NCBI GenBank assembly: GCA_022539475.1
Contig: VCMS01000032.1
Coordinates: 1-64,000 of the forward strand
DNA: 64,000 nt
From: Gracilaria domingensis
Taxonomy: Eukaryota > Rhodophyta > Florideophyceae > Gracilariales > Gracilariaceae
Direction of reading: 5' to 3'
The notes below the pieces were generated by a model. That model did not search any database. It was not told the DNA's origin and saw only the letters and a program-made list of their open reading frames with translations. Below, one piece after another: positions 51,663-61,178 of the stretch; the first letter of the stretch is position 1, and every line of letters begins with the position of its first letter. A program made the translations under genes and the position numbers.

Positions 51663-51955
51663 GCGCTCCGACCGCGGGGGCTGCGCTGCCGGCGGCGCCG
51701 GGCGCGCGCGGCGCCGGCGCCGGCGCCATGGCAGAAGGCGGGCGAGCGGGAGACGGCGGCGCGCTTGCGGCGAGCGGACGCGGGCGCGCCGCCGGGAGCT
51801 TGTGGTCACGAGCCGGAGCTGGGCGCGCAGTAAGCGCGTGTAAGCCGCGCTGGAATTGCGCGGGCGTGGCCGCTGACAGCGGCGCGCGCGCCTCGCCGCG
51901 TCAAGCCGCGCGGGGCGGCGCGCCGCTCAAGCGGCGCGGGCGCGGCGCCGGCGCG
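51663..51955. promoter_or_regulatory. divergent GC-rich promoter of COP1-like and ACBP-like genes
   Basis: 293 bp with extreme GC content and many GGCGC steps between opposite start codons. An ATG at 51728 opens the right-hand frame earlier, but its 76 extra residues are low-complexity Ala/Arg/Gly. Confidence 0.5.
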
Positions 51956-53455
51956 ATGGCGATGGGCGTCAAGCGACGCGCGATGGTGGGCATGCCGGCC
52001 AAGCGCGCCGACGTTGCGGACGTGCGCCCGTCGCGGCCGCGGCGCTTCGCCGCCTACTCGCTCGCCTTTGCCAGCATGCTGGCGCTCTCGCTGCTGCTCG
52101 ACGTGCGCCGCGCCGCCGAGCGCCGCCGCACGCCAAAGCTGCAGCTCTCGCTGCCCTCCAGGACCTCCTTGCAGAGCCTGGAGGACGACCCGCTCCTGCA
52201 CGCCGACGCAGCCGCCGCCGCCGCCTCCGCCGCCGCCCCCGACGGCGCGCCGCTCGCCGCCGTCGCGCCGCCGCCCGACGTGCCCTCGCCGCTGCCGCCG
52301 GAGGCGCCCGACGTGGTGCCGGGCGCGCCGCCGCCGCTGCCCATCGCCGACGCCGAGCAGCCGGCGCGCGTGGAGGGCGCCAACCCGAACCCCAACCTGT
52401 CGGAGCAGGAGCTCAAGGACGATGTGGACCAGCTCATTGCGCACGTCGACCAGCAGGAGGCCATTGAAGCGTCGCAGCTGGCGAACACCACCGTCGCCGC
52501 CAACGCGTCTGTCGCCGATGCCGCCGTGTCGTCCGCCGTCGTTGCCAATCTCTCCAGCGCCTCGTCCCCACCCAAGCCCATGCCGGTCAACGCGTCCGAG
52601 ATTGACGTCAGACTCAACTCGCAGCAGTACTTTGACGACGCGCAGGCGAGGCTGGAGCGCATGTTGGCTGACTCGCACACCAAGCCCTTGATTGACGAGA
52701 ACGAGTTGAGAACCTTGCAGGCCTTGCAGCTGCAGGCCACCCGAGGCGACTGTGAAAGCGCGTCGGACCGCGATGCCACCCTGTTTAAGACCGACGCAGA
52801 GGCTGCGTCCAACATGGATATTGAGCGATCTGACCCCCTGTGGGGCGCGTGGTGCCTGTTTTTGGGGTCGTACAAGACCGACGCGATGAGGGACTTTGTC
52901 ACCAAGCAGCAGGTCTTGGAGCACCGTGTCGCGGCCTTGCGAGAACAAGCGCCGCTGTCTACTAATGACACGGACTCCCACGCTGAGTTTGATGCGAACG
53001 CTGCTTCGTTGGATGATGTCATGACTCCGGAGCAACAGTCCTCGCTTCGCGCCAATATTGATCGTATCATGTCGCATTTGAGGGATATCGATGTCAGGTA
53101 TCTTGCCGCTTTGTCGCTACAGGCTACCTTTGGCGATTGTGCACCGTATGTACCCAACGTCGAGCCGGAGGAGCTTTCAGAGCCGCCGGAGCAGCAGTTG
53201 CGCGTTCTGAAAGAACCTCTGTTGGATCAGACTGCGCAGAGAAGGGAGGGCGCGCAGTGGGGAGCTTGGTGTGTGCTGCAGGGTAAGAAGAGGGGCACCG
53301 CTGCGTCGCAGCTTATGCAGAGAGTTGATATGCTTGTTGACCAGCTGTCGAAGAGCGAGGCGGAGGCGAGTGAAAGCGCTGGCGAGCAGGTTCGCGCGGA
53401 AGCTCAAGATAGAAGACAAAGTTCTGCTGACGAGGTCGTCGTCTCTGCGTCATGA
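51956..53455 (+). CDS. membrane-anchored protein with two degenerate acyl-CoA-binding-like domains
   Basis: A 499-residue protein (from ATG 51956; 51728 would give 575). A basic start and one hydrophobic segment (31-49) suggest a type II signal anchor in ER or Golgi. A Pro/Ala-rich acidic stalk follows to about 145. Two repeats of about 85 residues then resemble ACBP folds. Repeat 1 (about 245-330) has LQLQATRGDC and DPLWGAWCLFLGSYKTDAM. Repeat 2 (about 378-465) has LSLQATFGDC and AQWGAWCVLQGKK. These match the ACBP phrases YKQATxGD and KWxAWxxxKGxxxxxAM. The Lys of KQAT and the Lys before WxAW, both acyl-CoA contacts in ACBP, are replaced in both. Both repeats have a Cys in GDC and another in GAWC, possibly a disulfide. 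The link to ACBP is by motif only. Confidence 0.6.
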   Translation: MAMGVKRRAMVGMPAKRADVADVRPSRPRRFAAYSLAFASMLALSLLLDVRRAAERRRTPKLQLSLPSRTSLQSLEDDPLLHADAAAAAASAAAPDGAPLAAVAPPPDVPSPLPPEAPDVVPGAPPPLPIADAEQPARVEGANPNPNLSEQELKDDVDQLIAHVDQQEAIEASQLANTTVAANASVADAAVSSAVVANLSSASSPPKPMPVNASEIDVRLNSQQYFDDAQARLERMLADSHTKPLIDENELRTLQALQLQATRGDCESASDRDATLFKTDAEAASNMDIERSDPLWGAWCLFLGSYKTDAMRDFVTKQQVLEHRVAALREQAPLSTNDTDSHAEFDANAASLDDVMTPEQQSSLRANIDRIMSHLRDIDVRYLAALSLQATFGDCAPYVPNVEPEELSEPPEQQLRVLKEPLLDQTAQRREGAQWGAWCVLQGKKRGTAASQLMQRVDMLVDQLSKSEAEASESAGEQVRAEAQDRRQSSADEVVVSAS

Positions 53456-54968
53456 GCACCACCAGATGATGGTGTATGTCTTCTGTTTTAATTTGGTTTG
53501 AAGCGCTACTAAGAATTCGGAGTGTGGTTCAGGTTCTTGGTTTCGCTGCTTGGCTTTTTTGCGCGAGTAGCTAGTGAGGTGCCTTTGCTGGATTTGGTTG
53601 AGCATTCTTGAAAGGAAAACCTACTTGGGTTCTGATACGCTCGGGCCCGAGTCTGTCTGGTCCTTTTGATGATGTGGAGGGTATTGATACTTTTTGTCGG
53701 CATGGATTTCTGCCACTCCCAAGGAATCTAGGTATCCTGCTGCAGCGCCACTGTGTGTAGTTCTGCTTCGTTGGCGCTTGTCGTCTAGGTGATGTGTGGT
53801 TTTGGTTATTTGGAGAGCGTTGGAAGCGCTCATGTTTTGTTATTCCTGTGTTAAACATATCGTTACTAGCAGAAAGACTGCTGTCAGTCAGCACCCTGTA
53901 CTGTATGCGCTTCCGTTCTCAAGTGCTTTCCCTGAGTTCACGAAACGCCAGTAGCGATCCACGCGGAATGGCTGCCGTTAATTGAAACAACGTAACGGAT
54001 GCTGTGTGGCATCTTTTTCACGGGGCAGGGGACTGGCTCCGTGCTGATTCGATGATGCTCTTGCAAGTTTCAAAAGCGGGGTGACTTACAAGTTGCAAGT
54101 TGCAAGTCACCCCGCTGATGCACCTTTACGTAGGTGTATTCGTGACGTTTGAGCGAAGCAGCACGGATTATAGATGTGGCGGTTCACCATTCGACACACA
54201 CAGACAAACACTGTTTTCTCCATGATCCATGACTATGCAGATTGGATTTTCTATGTTCGTGTTTTACAAGCTTTGTGCCTACCATGGGCACGTTATCAAC
54301 CAAATACATTCGACAAGAGGTTGAAAGCGAGCAAAGCAAAACTCTTGAAGCCTTGGGCTCATTGGGTATCACCAGGCTGGGTATGACAAACTTATCTATC
54401 TAAAGAAACCTTAGTTTGTGCACAACTATGCAGCTAACAGAACAGGTTAGTGTGTCTGGTCGGCGCAGTTGCCTACGCAATGCATCCAGAGCGGCTACAG
54501 TAGATACGTCATGTCTGTTGTGTTTCGAAAGAAAAGGTCCGTTTTGATCTTTCATGATGAATCAGAAGCATAGTGGCTCCTCGCTCAGTGACGCTCTCCA
54601 CCATGAGAGAATAATCTTGCAATGTTAGATATTCGGGCACAGGTTGCATTGCACCCGATACGCATGAAGCACCGACTCGAAGCCGAATAATTGAAGAAAG
54701 ACTGATGTAACTGCATCAAGCTTGAGTTCTCGAAAAAGAATCGTACGGTACAGCATGACAAGACTGATGGAGCCTTGCAGAGATCGAAGGAAAACGTCAG
54801 CTTGGGGAGGTATCCTAGACATCTTTAGCCCCTTCGTCTTATGGCTTCAGCATATTATCGCTGCTCGCAACATAAGGTTCTTGATTTGTAGAAAAACGAA
54901 GAGCAAATTGTTTCGGTATGCATCTCGAGACGTAAGCTGTAATTCATGAATGAGATCGAGAACAAGCA
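53456..54968. other. 1.5 kb without a recognisable gene
   Basis: AT-rich sequence between the ACBP-like stop and the METTL7-like stop (convergent). Open frames up to 107 codons here are unsupported. A small hairpin lies at 54076-54115. Confidence 0.55.
54076..54115. repeat. 12-bp perfect inverted repeat with GTTGCAA repeat loop
   Basis: GCGGGGTGACTT at 54076-54087 pairs with AAGTCACCCCGC at 54104-54115. The 16-base spacer repeats CAAGTTG. It could be a transcript-end hairpin for the upstream gene, though it lies 620 bp after its stop. Confidence 0.7.
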
Positions 54969-55715
54969 TCACGAGTCCGGATCCGGCCGTTTCTCATAGC
55001 AGCCATAACACACCTCCTTCATAACCGAATCAACTTCCATACGCGATTCGAACAATTCATTCAAGCTGGGATCCTCCTTAAGTTCTTTGAGCACTAAATC
55101 CAATGAAAGGTCTTCACGGCGTCTGCGAATATTGAGAAACTTGAGCCATTCAAAAACGAACGGTCTCGGATGGGCGTGATGATGGCCTCCATGAGCGTGC
55201 CCATGACCATGACCGTGGCCATGAGGACCAGCATGTGCGCCATGATCCATGAAAAGCAGCTTTCCGCCGGGTGCAAGCACTCGCACAATCTCCCTGACAG
55301 CAGACGGGCGATCCTCAACATGGCTGTGGACAAAGAAGTATACAACTGCTTCGAACGTACCATCTTCAAACGGTAGCTTAGGTAAGGCGCCATCTACTAT
55401 ATTCGCTTCAGTGGCTGCCACAGCCGAACGTCGCGTTCGGAGTTTAGCTTCCAGTCGACTTCTCATGCCGCTGTCCGGTTCGGCCATTGTGAGCGACGAA
55501 AAGCGACCGGCTGCACCATCGTATGCCGCAGAGTCCAACGTGGAACCAGTTCCGGCCCCCACCTCTAACACAGAGGCGTTGGACGGAATTGTATCGACCA
55601 ATTCACGTCGCTTTTCTGACACTTGCGGGGGATCTTCGTGTCGGTCGAAGATCCATGCAAAGAAGGATAAAACCAGTTGTTGGATGAACGATACAAAGAT
55701 TCTCCACATACGCAT
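54969..55715 (-). CDS. METTL7-like membrane-associated SAM methyltransferase with His-rich insert
   Basis: A 248-residue class I methyltransferase. The first about 24 residues (MRMWRIFVSFIQQLVLSFFAW) form an N-terminal hydrophobic anchor as in METTL7/TMT1 proteins. The SAM motif I is LEVGAGTG (50-57), the acidic residue of motif II is in MAEPD (77-81), and LPFEDGTFEAVV and VLAPGGKLLFMDHG follow. Animal METTL7 methylates alkyl thiols on ER and lipid droplets; the substrate here is unknown. Unusually, residues 158-183 contain a dozen His in a His-Gly pattern (GHGHGHGHAHGGHHH), which could bind metal or be an expanded repeat. The start at 55715 is the first ATG; an ATG two codons later is possible. 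Confidence 0.8.
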   Translation of the reverse strand: MRMWRIFVSFIQQLVLSFFAWIFDRHEDPPQVSEKRRELVDTIPSNASVLEVGAGTGSTLDSAAYDGAAGRFSSLTMAEPDSGMRSRLEAKLRTRRSAVAATEANIVDGALPKLPFEDGTFEAVVYFFVHSHVEDRPSAVREIVRVLAPGGKLLFMDHGAHAGPHGHGHGHGHAHGGHHHAHPRPFVFEWLKFLNIRRRREDLSLDLVLKELKEDPSLNELFESRMEVDSVMKEVCYGCYEKRPDPDS

Positions 55716-56043
55716 TGTGAAGAGTTGCGGTAGTGAACGGTGGTTTGCGAACGCGGAGCAGATGAGGTTGTTGCGGCCAGCCGTTGTGTGAATCCGCGGC
55801 GAAGTCTGAGGTGGTGTACAATCAACAAGCTTGTTCCGCGAAACCCTCAATCAACCTCACAAGAAACTCGCACGGTGGCATTTATTTATAACGGCAGCGT
55901 CGCTTACAGCGAATCTGGTGACGGAATGTCATGACCTCATCCGCCAGATTCAAATATAAAACATTATCTACATCGAATCAGTCACGAACACCTCGCGCCG
56001 GTTCTGGATGCACTTCTACGTGTAGTCGTCAGAGCCTCCTAAC
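55716..56043. promoter_or_regulatory. 5' region of METTL7-like gene
   Basis: 328 bp between the METTL7-like start and the stop of the secreted-protein gene on the same strand. No motif is recognised. Confidence 0.35.
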
Positions 56044-57495
56044 TTATGCGCCCGCGGCGACCACCGGTGTCGTTGAATCCGTCACCGTAAAGCCGTCTGC
56101 GTTCACATACTTGCTCCTTTCTTCTTCAGGAATCAATGCGATCTGCTCGCTAGATGGCCAGTTTTCAGTGCACTCAGTTGCGGAACATGTCAAAGCCGGC
56201 ACCTCCTCAAATTGTGGGTCACCGGCGTTGTGAACTGCCGGATCGATGAATGCCGCTCCGGCACACTGTGATTCTGCGCATCTGGTCTGCGACGACATTC
56301 TACCCACAGCCGGACACGCTCCTGCGGCTTCAACAACAGCAAGATCCAGATAGAAGCTGCGGCAGGCAAGGATGTTTCCATGCACCGCATACTGCGGAAC
56401 ATACGCTTGCGAGAATTTGTTACAGGTTACCTGCCCATTGTCCTTCAGTTCGTTGTAGAACTTACGGCAATCTGCGTTGCTGCTAAATGGATAATTCTCA
56501 CCAATGCAACGCTCGCGGACAAGGCGGCACCATTGCGCACTGGTCTGGGCATAACGCGCCACCAACGGCGATGCGGTCGGATCCCAGAACTGCCCATATC
56601 TTTGCTGGTATTGGTCATCCACGATGTAGAACTTATCAATTCTCGCAGAGCATGTTTCGAAGCTTACAAAGTGTTGCTGCAAAAATGTTCCCTCCGGTAC
56701 GGTCGAGGTGGCCGAATAAGAAACCGTACTTGGATTACGCCAGAACTGATTAGCCGTCTCCACAGACGTCATTGGCAAAAAGTTGTAGACACCCTGACGC
56801 GTCATGAAGTATTGCTTCACTTCAAACCGACCGTGAGCAAGGAAAAGGCCAACCATTTCGAACTGTGCTTCCTCCGTGAATAATGCGTCCAAGCGGAGGA
56901 ACCAAGGACCAAGGTCAGCCACGTTCTGCACGGAGTCAGTGCGAAGTGACTCCAGAGCGGCCAGACGCTGCGTACGAAGTTCGGCGGGAGCAATTGTGCA
57001 TCCTTCAGAAGCGTCCGTTTCCGGGACAGAATCGAAAACTGGACAGGTTGCGTATTCTGGTCGAATAGTGCCTCTAGCAGGACGGTAGAATGCCTCTGGA
57101 CAGAATCCGTCACGGAAGGAGTACGCATTGCCAGAGCTTGCGACCGCATCGAGAGCATCGAATGCGCTCGGTTCGCACCAGCATCTATGAGAAATTACAT
57201 GGGTGACGTGTGCCACGACGGAACATAGAAGCGCAGAGATTTTGTGTCAGATAACTCGAGCTAATTACTATCTTGAGAAATCAACCAGCTTCGTGAAAAC
57301 ATACCTTGCGTTGTTCCATTTGATAAGTTCGTTACAACACCAATCTGGTCTCGACAATGTGGGGTGGGAGCATACTGAAATAACGCTGGAGATGATAGAA
57401 CCACAGTTTTCTTGTCTTTCTGCTGGAATTTGTGCATGAACTGTAACAGCAAAGAGAGCAAGCAGCGCAGCCGAGAAGCCCATCGACCTATTCAT
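56044..57495 (-). CDS. secreted Cys-rich protein with eight-cysteine N-terminal motif, two exons
   Basis: Exon 1 is 57495-57305 and exon 2 is 57184-56044, joined over a 120-bp intron (57185-57304). The donor is AAG|GTATGT and the acceptor TCTCATAG|A, and the join reads NNARCWCEPS in frame, giving 443 residues. A signal peptide (MNRSMGFSAALLALFAVTVHA) precedes a Cys pattern C-x9-C-x12-CC-x10-CxC-x23-C-x18-C. This is the order of plant lipid-transfer-type eight-cysteine domains. The middle (LFTEEAQFEMVGLFLAHGRFEVKQYF) looks NTF2/SnoaL-like. The C-terminal third has many Cys (CRKFYNELKDNGQVTC, GNILACRSFYLDLAV). The likely location is extracellular or a secretory lumen. The function is unknown. 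Confidence 0.75.
57185..57304 (-). other. spliceosomal intron in the secreted Cys-rich gene
   Basis: A 120-bp intron with GTATGT donor and pyrimidine-rich TTTCTCATAG acceptor, phase 2. An in-frame stop just after the donor and the restored CxC pattern across the join support it. Confidence 0.8.
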
Positions 57496-58791
57496 TTCTC
57501 GTTGAAAGAAGCAAGAAAGAAGTAGAATATATAAGATATGTTTGATGTGTTATGTTGGAAACGTTAATTTGTGAGGACGGTGCTGGTTAATGATACGTCT
57601 GGAGTTGACGACACGATTCTTATTGCCGTCAACTTTGCGGGAGGAACAGGAGGAGTTTGCTGTGTGGTGGATGGGGTATATTTATTCTTGCTTCTGAGGG
57701 TCAGGCAATGATGACCGCATATGGGCATTCTGAAAGAGCTGCTCACGACGTTCTAAATGTGTTCAGCCTGCCCCAGTAGACATGACTCCACGTTGAAGAG
57801 GTTCAGTAGGATAACAAAAGGAGCGGTAAGAAGGGCCCAGAAGGCCCACTTCATACAACTGAAAAAGTGCGTGGATGTGATGAAGTGAATGACAGTAGGT
57901 TTCATGCAAACGTCGCGAACATAAGTTGGATAAGTTTACGTACTTGCGTGAGGGCTAAGTGGTGGTGCGAATGGAGGGAGCCAGACTGCTTTGTTCGGGA
58001 AAAGACGAACATAGGTGAAGCTTTTTGTAAGCTAGATTGTGCAACTTGTCGATGGTACGTAGGAAAGGCGAGAGTTGTAGTTAGTGTAAGATAGAAATTT
58101 GTCCACACGGGTTGCTGCAACAGAAGACCGAAGGTGACATATGCACATTACCCCAGCGTAGCAACTTTATTTTGCTCCAGGACCGCCGAACGAGCCCGCA
58201 GTAAGATCAAGAAGAGAGAGTGCTAGGTTTTCCTATGAGAGAAGCGTTTGGTCGAACAGAAATACTGTGCAGTAAGAGCAAGAGTAAGGAGTACATTGGG
58301 CGCACTGAACCAGAAATCGAGAGATAGGTAGAAGAGAGCATGAGGGCTGGCATACATCGCCAGAGTGTGATACAGAGAAGAAATTTTCCCAGTTTTGAGC
58401 AACGAAGTAACGAGAACTTAATCTACATGTCGAAGATGATCAGCTCATTTGAGCTTCCTGTAGAGAACCCCTAACATGGATTCTGTGGAACCCAGATGAT
58501 CTTATCATGTAATCTAGAAGGAATTGATCTAAACCACATACAACAAAGAAAGAAGATGTGACGAGAGTACAAATAGTCGTATTTCATCGTCTTCACCTGC
58601 AAAGGTACCGCAGAATAACAAACAAGGATCTTAGTTGTGGACGAGCAACTCCAAGTTGGAGATGATTATGTTACATGGTATAAGTCACCTTGACGGTCGA
58701 AAGGTACCTGATAACTTCAAGTGTTCAACGCTGGTTTCAAGTCAAGATGTCGAGTGGATGTAACTAGGTCATTCGGACAGCATCATGAGAC

Positions 58792-58792
<1 letters not shown>

Positions 58793-58822
<30 letters not shown>

Positions 58823-58826
58823 CTTC
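58793..58826 (+). repeat. CTT/TTC microsatellite
   Basis: About eleven uninterrupted CTT units. Confidence 0.95.
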
Positions 58827-58884
58827 AGTATGGTCTGCAACTCGTCTTTGCGAAGAAGCAGGAAAACCACGCTAAGCTAAACGT

Positions 58885-58938
58885 AATTCTCCCTTCTTAA
58901 GAAGGCCAAAAATTTCGACGGGTATTGTTTAATCAAGT
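58885..58938 (+). repeat. repeat module A, copy 4
   Basis: TTCTCCCTTCTTAAGAAGGCC, a variable part, then GGTATTGTTTAATCAAGTC; it aligns with 61118-61175. Confidence 0.6.
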
Positions 58939-59297
58939 CTAACCGAGGTTATCATGAGATACAGATTGTGTTGGAGAGACGTGCATGATGCATGCGTCTC
59001 TGCTACGACCTCTTTGTTGTGGTGGCTCTCTTAACAGCCTGGAAACAGAATTCTGACATCCACAATAAGAAGAGTGGTCCTAGGTCATGGTTCTTCTCTT
59101 TCTCTCTCCAATGTGAAACGCATGCACTCGTCTCGTAAGTCTCGTACGTTAAAAGAGTTGAGACACAGTACAGGGAACCAGTCGGAGAGCGCCGGATTAC
59201 TCCATTGTTTTCACGCTACGTGTAGCTTGCTACACCCACCAACTCTCGCCGCGAAACACTTCCTCCATTAACCGCAAAACAGATTCTTACTCTTCAC

Positions 59298-59360
59298 GAT
59301 TTGATTAGACAACAACCACATAGGTTGCTGGCCTTCCTGACGAGAGAGAACTTTCTGTAA
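59298..59360 (-). repeat. repeat module A, copy 5
   Basis: The reverse complement gives AAAGTTCTCTCTCGTCAGG, AAGGCCAGCAACC and TTGTCTAATCAAATC, closest to the copy at 45957. Confidence 0.6.
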
Positions 59361-59644
59361 CGAAGGTTCCTCTTCGACCTAGGAATTAGAGGTCGATGTC
59401 CGAAATAAAGAAGAAGAAGACCCACCAACCTGCAACACCTTTGCGATAGTCTCTTTGTCTTGTCTGTCGGTCGGCAGGCTACGAACCGGTCAACAGAAGA
59501 GGGTTCTACTGCGATTTCGCTGACTTTTCCTCCACATCTATGTGGACATGGAAAGAGCTCCAGCGGCGATATTCGTGTGACTGGAGTTTTCGCAGGATGC
59601 TGAGCGTTTCTGTTGAAAGAATCACTTTCTCAACAAAGAGGCTA

Positions 59645-59690
59645 ACCCCTTTTTTCTCTCTCTTTATGGGTATTCTAGCCTAATTCCGGA
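59645..59690 (+). repeat. head of repeat module B, truncated
   Basis: TTTTCTCTCTCTTTATGGG...CCTAATTCCGG matches the module B head only. It abuts module C at 59693. Confidence 0.4.
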
Positions 59691-59692
59691 AA

Positions 59693-59760
59693 CATGAGAT
59701 CCGCCTTCACGTGGTGTGTCTGACTTCCCTTTGGGAAGCGAAACGGATCTAAACTCGGGA
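59693..59760 (-). repeat. repeat module C, copy 2
   Basis: On the minus strand it runs from AGATCCGTTTCGC to ACGTGAAGGCGGATC, matching 27890-27962. Confidence 0.55.
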
Positions 59761-59849
59761 CTCGAAGGAGACCCACACCTTTCGAGCCTAATTCCGACGT
59801 AGAAGATAGCGCTTCCCGTCGAAGAAGCGCTCTAACCCCTTTTTTAATC

Positions 59850-60020
59850 ACATGCCGCAGTCACCACTATTAACTAATCAGTACCTGTGCGATTGATTGC
59901 TGGATTGATTGCAAGAGTAGCAATCTGCAACAATCGGAATGGTCGCACCCCTGCCTGTGTTACACTAACTAGGCTACGACAAGGAAGCAAAATTTCTTAG
60001 GTAATTGCGATTAAGGACGT
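59850..60020 (+). repeat. repeat module B, old partial copy
   Basis: The blocks CACTATTAACTAATCAGTA, GGCTACGACAAGGAAG and TTCTTAGGTA align in order with the second half of module B, with extra sequence between them. Confidence 0.4.
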
Positions 60021-60268
60021 TTCGTCCGTCTGTGTCCCTAAGTAAATGCGTTAAAGGCCTAAAACTTCGTGCTTGGTCGTCTTTGAACTCCAGCGTTCGT
60101 ACAAATACACTTTCTTGCCTTACAAACTCACATGAGCCTCTGAGCAAGGACCAGTAACGCGCATTGCAACGAAGGATACCAACATTTTCTTCTACCCATC
60201 TAGAAAAATCGGAAGTATCTCTCTCTCCTTTTTATGGATACGTTGGAGGCTCCAACTTGGAGCTAATT

Positions 60269-60475
60269 CCTCCTCCTCCTTTATGGAACGGTTTTTGAAG
60301 CTAATTACGCTTCTACCAGTGGGTTTGCTAAAGACCCAACGACCTATAATACCTCTACACCGCAGCCACTAACTACTAACCAGTAGCTGCACTACACTTG
60401 CTGGACTACGATGAGATAGTATTAGATATCTTAGGTGTTTCCGACCGCGGGCGTTTTGCTACCGACGCTTATCGC
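60269..60475 (+). repeat. repeat module B, copy 3
   Basis: Nearly identical to 27546-27748 over about 200 bp, with one small insertion near the start and very few substitutions. It sits directly after a second, older head of the same module (60215-60268), so one copy appears to have landed in or next to another. Confidence 0.85.
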
Positions 60476-60904
60476 CATCTTAACCCTTTCATCTCTTCAT
60501 TCATCCTCTAGAGACCGTCGGCAGAGGGGCACACCACGACAAGGCGCTCCGCATGTACCACGTTGGCCACTCAAGAAACCATGAGCGACGTTCTTTTCAC
60601 CCAATCCTCATATCATCGGCGAAACCAGGTGCAAGAACCAGTCCGTAGCCTCTCACCGTCGTCCAACCCTAGTGTAGTCCGTCCGGGAAAACCCTGGAAA
60701 AAAACCCCGTCCAGTGGCTCCGTTGGAGCACTTCCTTCAGAGGGAAAAATTCAGGGAAACGGCGGTAGGATCTTTCTCCGATGCCCTGCTCGTGACCTAC
60801 TGCGAACGTGCAGCTAGACGGGGGCATTTTAGCGACTTACCACCCAGGTCCATGAGAGCGACCAGCAAGCTGACCGATCGCTCGGACGAGTTTAACGACC
60901 TCCC

Positions 60905-60990
60905 GGGTCCAGAGCTAATTCCGCTCCTACCCGTGGGTTTGCTCAAGACAATCTCTCTTTCTCTCTCTCATTTATGGGCACCCTAGTTTT
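60905..60990 (+). repeat. repeat module B head, partial copies
   Basis: GAGCTAATTCCGCTCCTACC and GTGGGTTTGCTCAAGAC match the early part of module B. They are followed by a fresh TCTCTCTC/TTTATGG head at about 60950-60975. Confidence 0.5.
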
Positions 60991-61052
60991 ATGAGAACTA
61001 GCTGGGGAGCGTTTCTGAAAGAACCGCTCTCTCACTACGAATGCCAACACAT

Positions 61053-61178
61053 TCTCTTCTTCCTTAATGTGGATAACAGTCTCTAATTCCTAGGTTGCAG
61101 TAAAAGTCTCTACAGAAGGTTTTCTCTTTTGAAGAAGGCCAACATTCTGTGCCGGTATTGTCTAATCAGCTCAGGAAG
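61053..61178 (+). repeat. repeat module A with upstream extension, copy 6
   Basis: From TTCTTCCTTAATGTGG to GTATTGTCTAATCAG it aligns with 27368-27480, showing that module A extends about 60 bp upstream of the core shared by all copies. Confidence 0.55.

Noticed and set aside
51012-51843. Long plus-strand frames opposite the COP1-like RING end
   Set aside because: They are Arg- or Gly-rich shadows of the GC-rich minus-strand gene and the GGC repeat, with no domain.
51728-51955. Earlier ATG for the ACBP-like protein
   Set aside because: The 76 added residues are Ala/Gly/Arg low complexity. The later Met puts the hydrophobic anchor at a normal distance from the N-terminus. It remains possible.
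51806-53157. Long minus-strand frames opposite the ACBP-like gene
   Set aside because: They are shadows produced by high third-position GC in the plus-strand gene; their products are low-complexity.
60563-60986. Short plus-strand frames near the module B copies
   Set aside because: They run through repeat sequence and their products show no domain.
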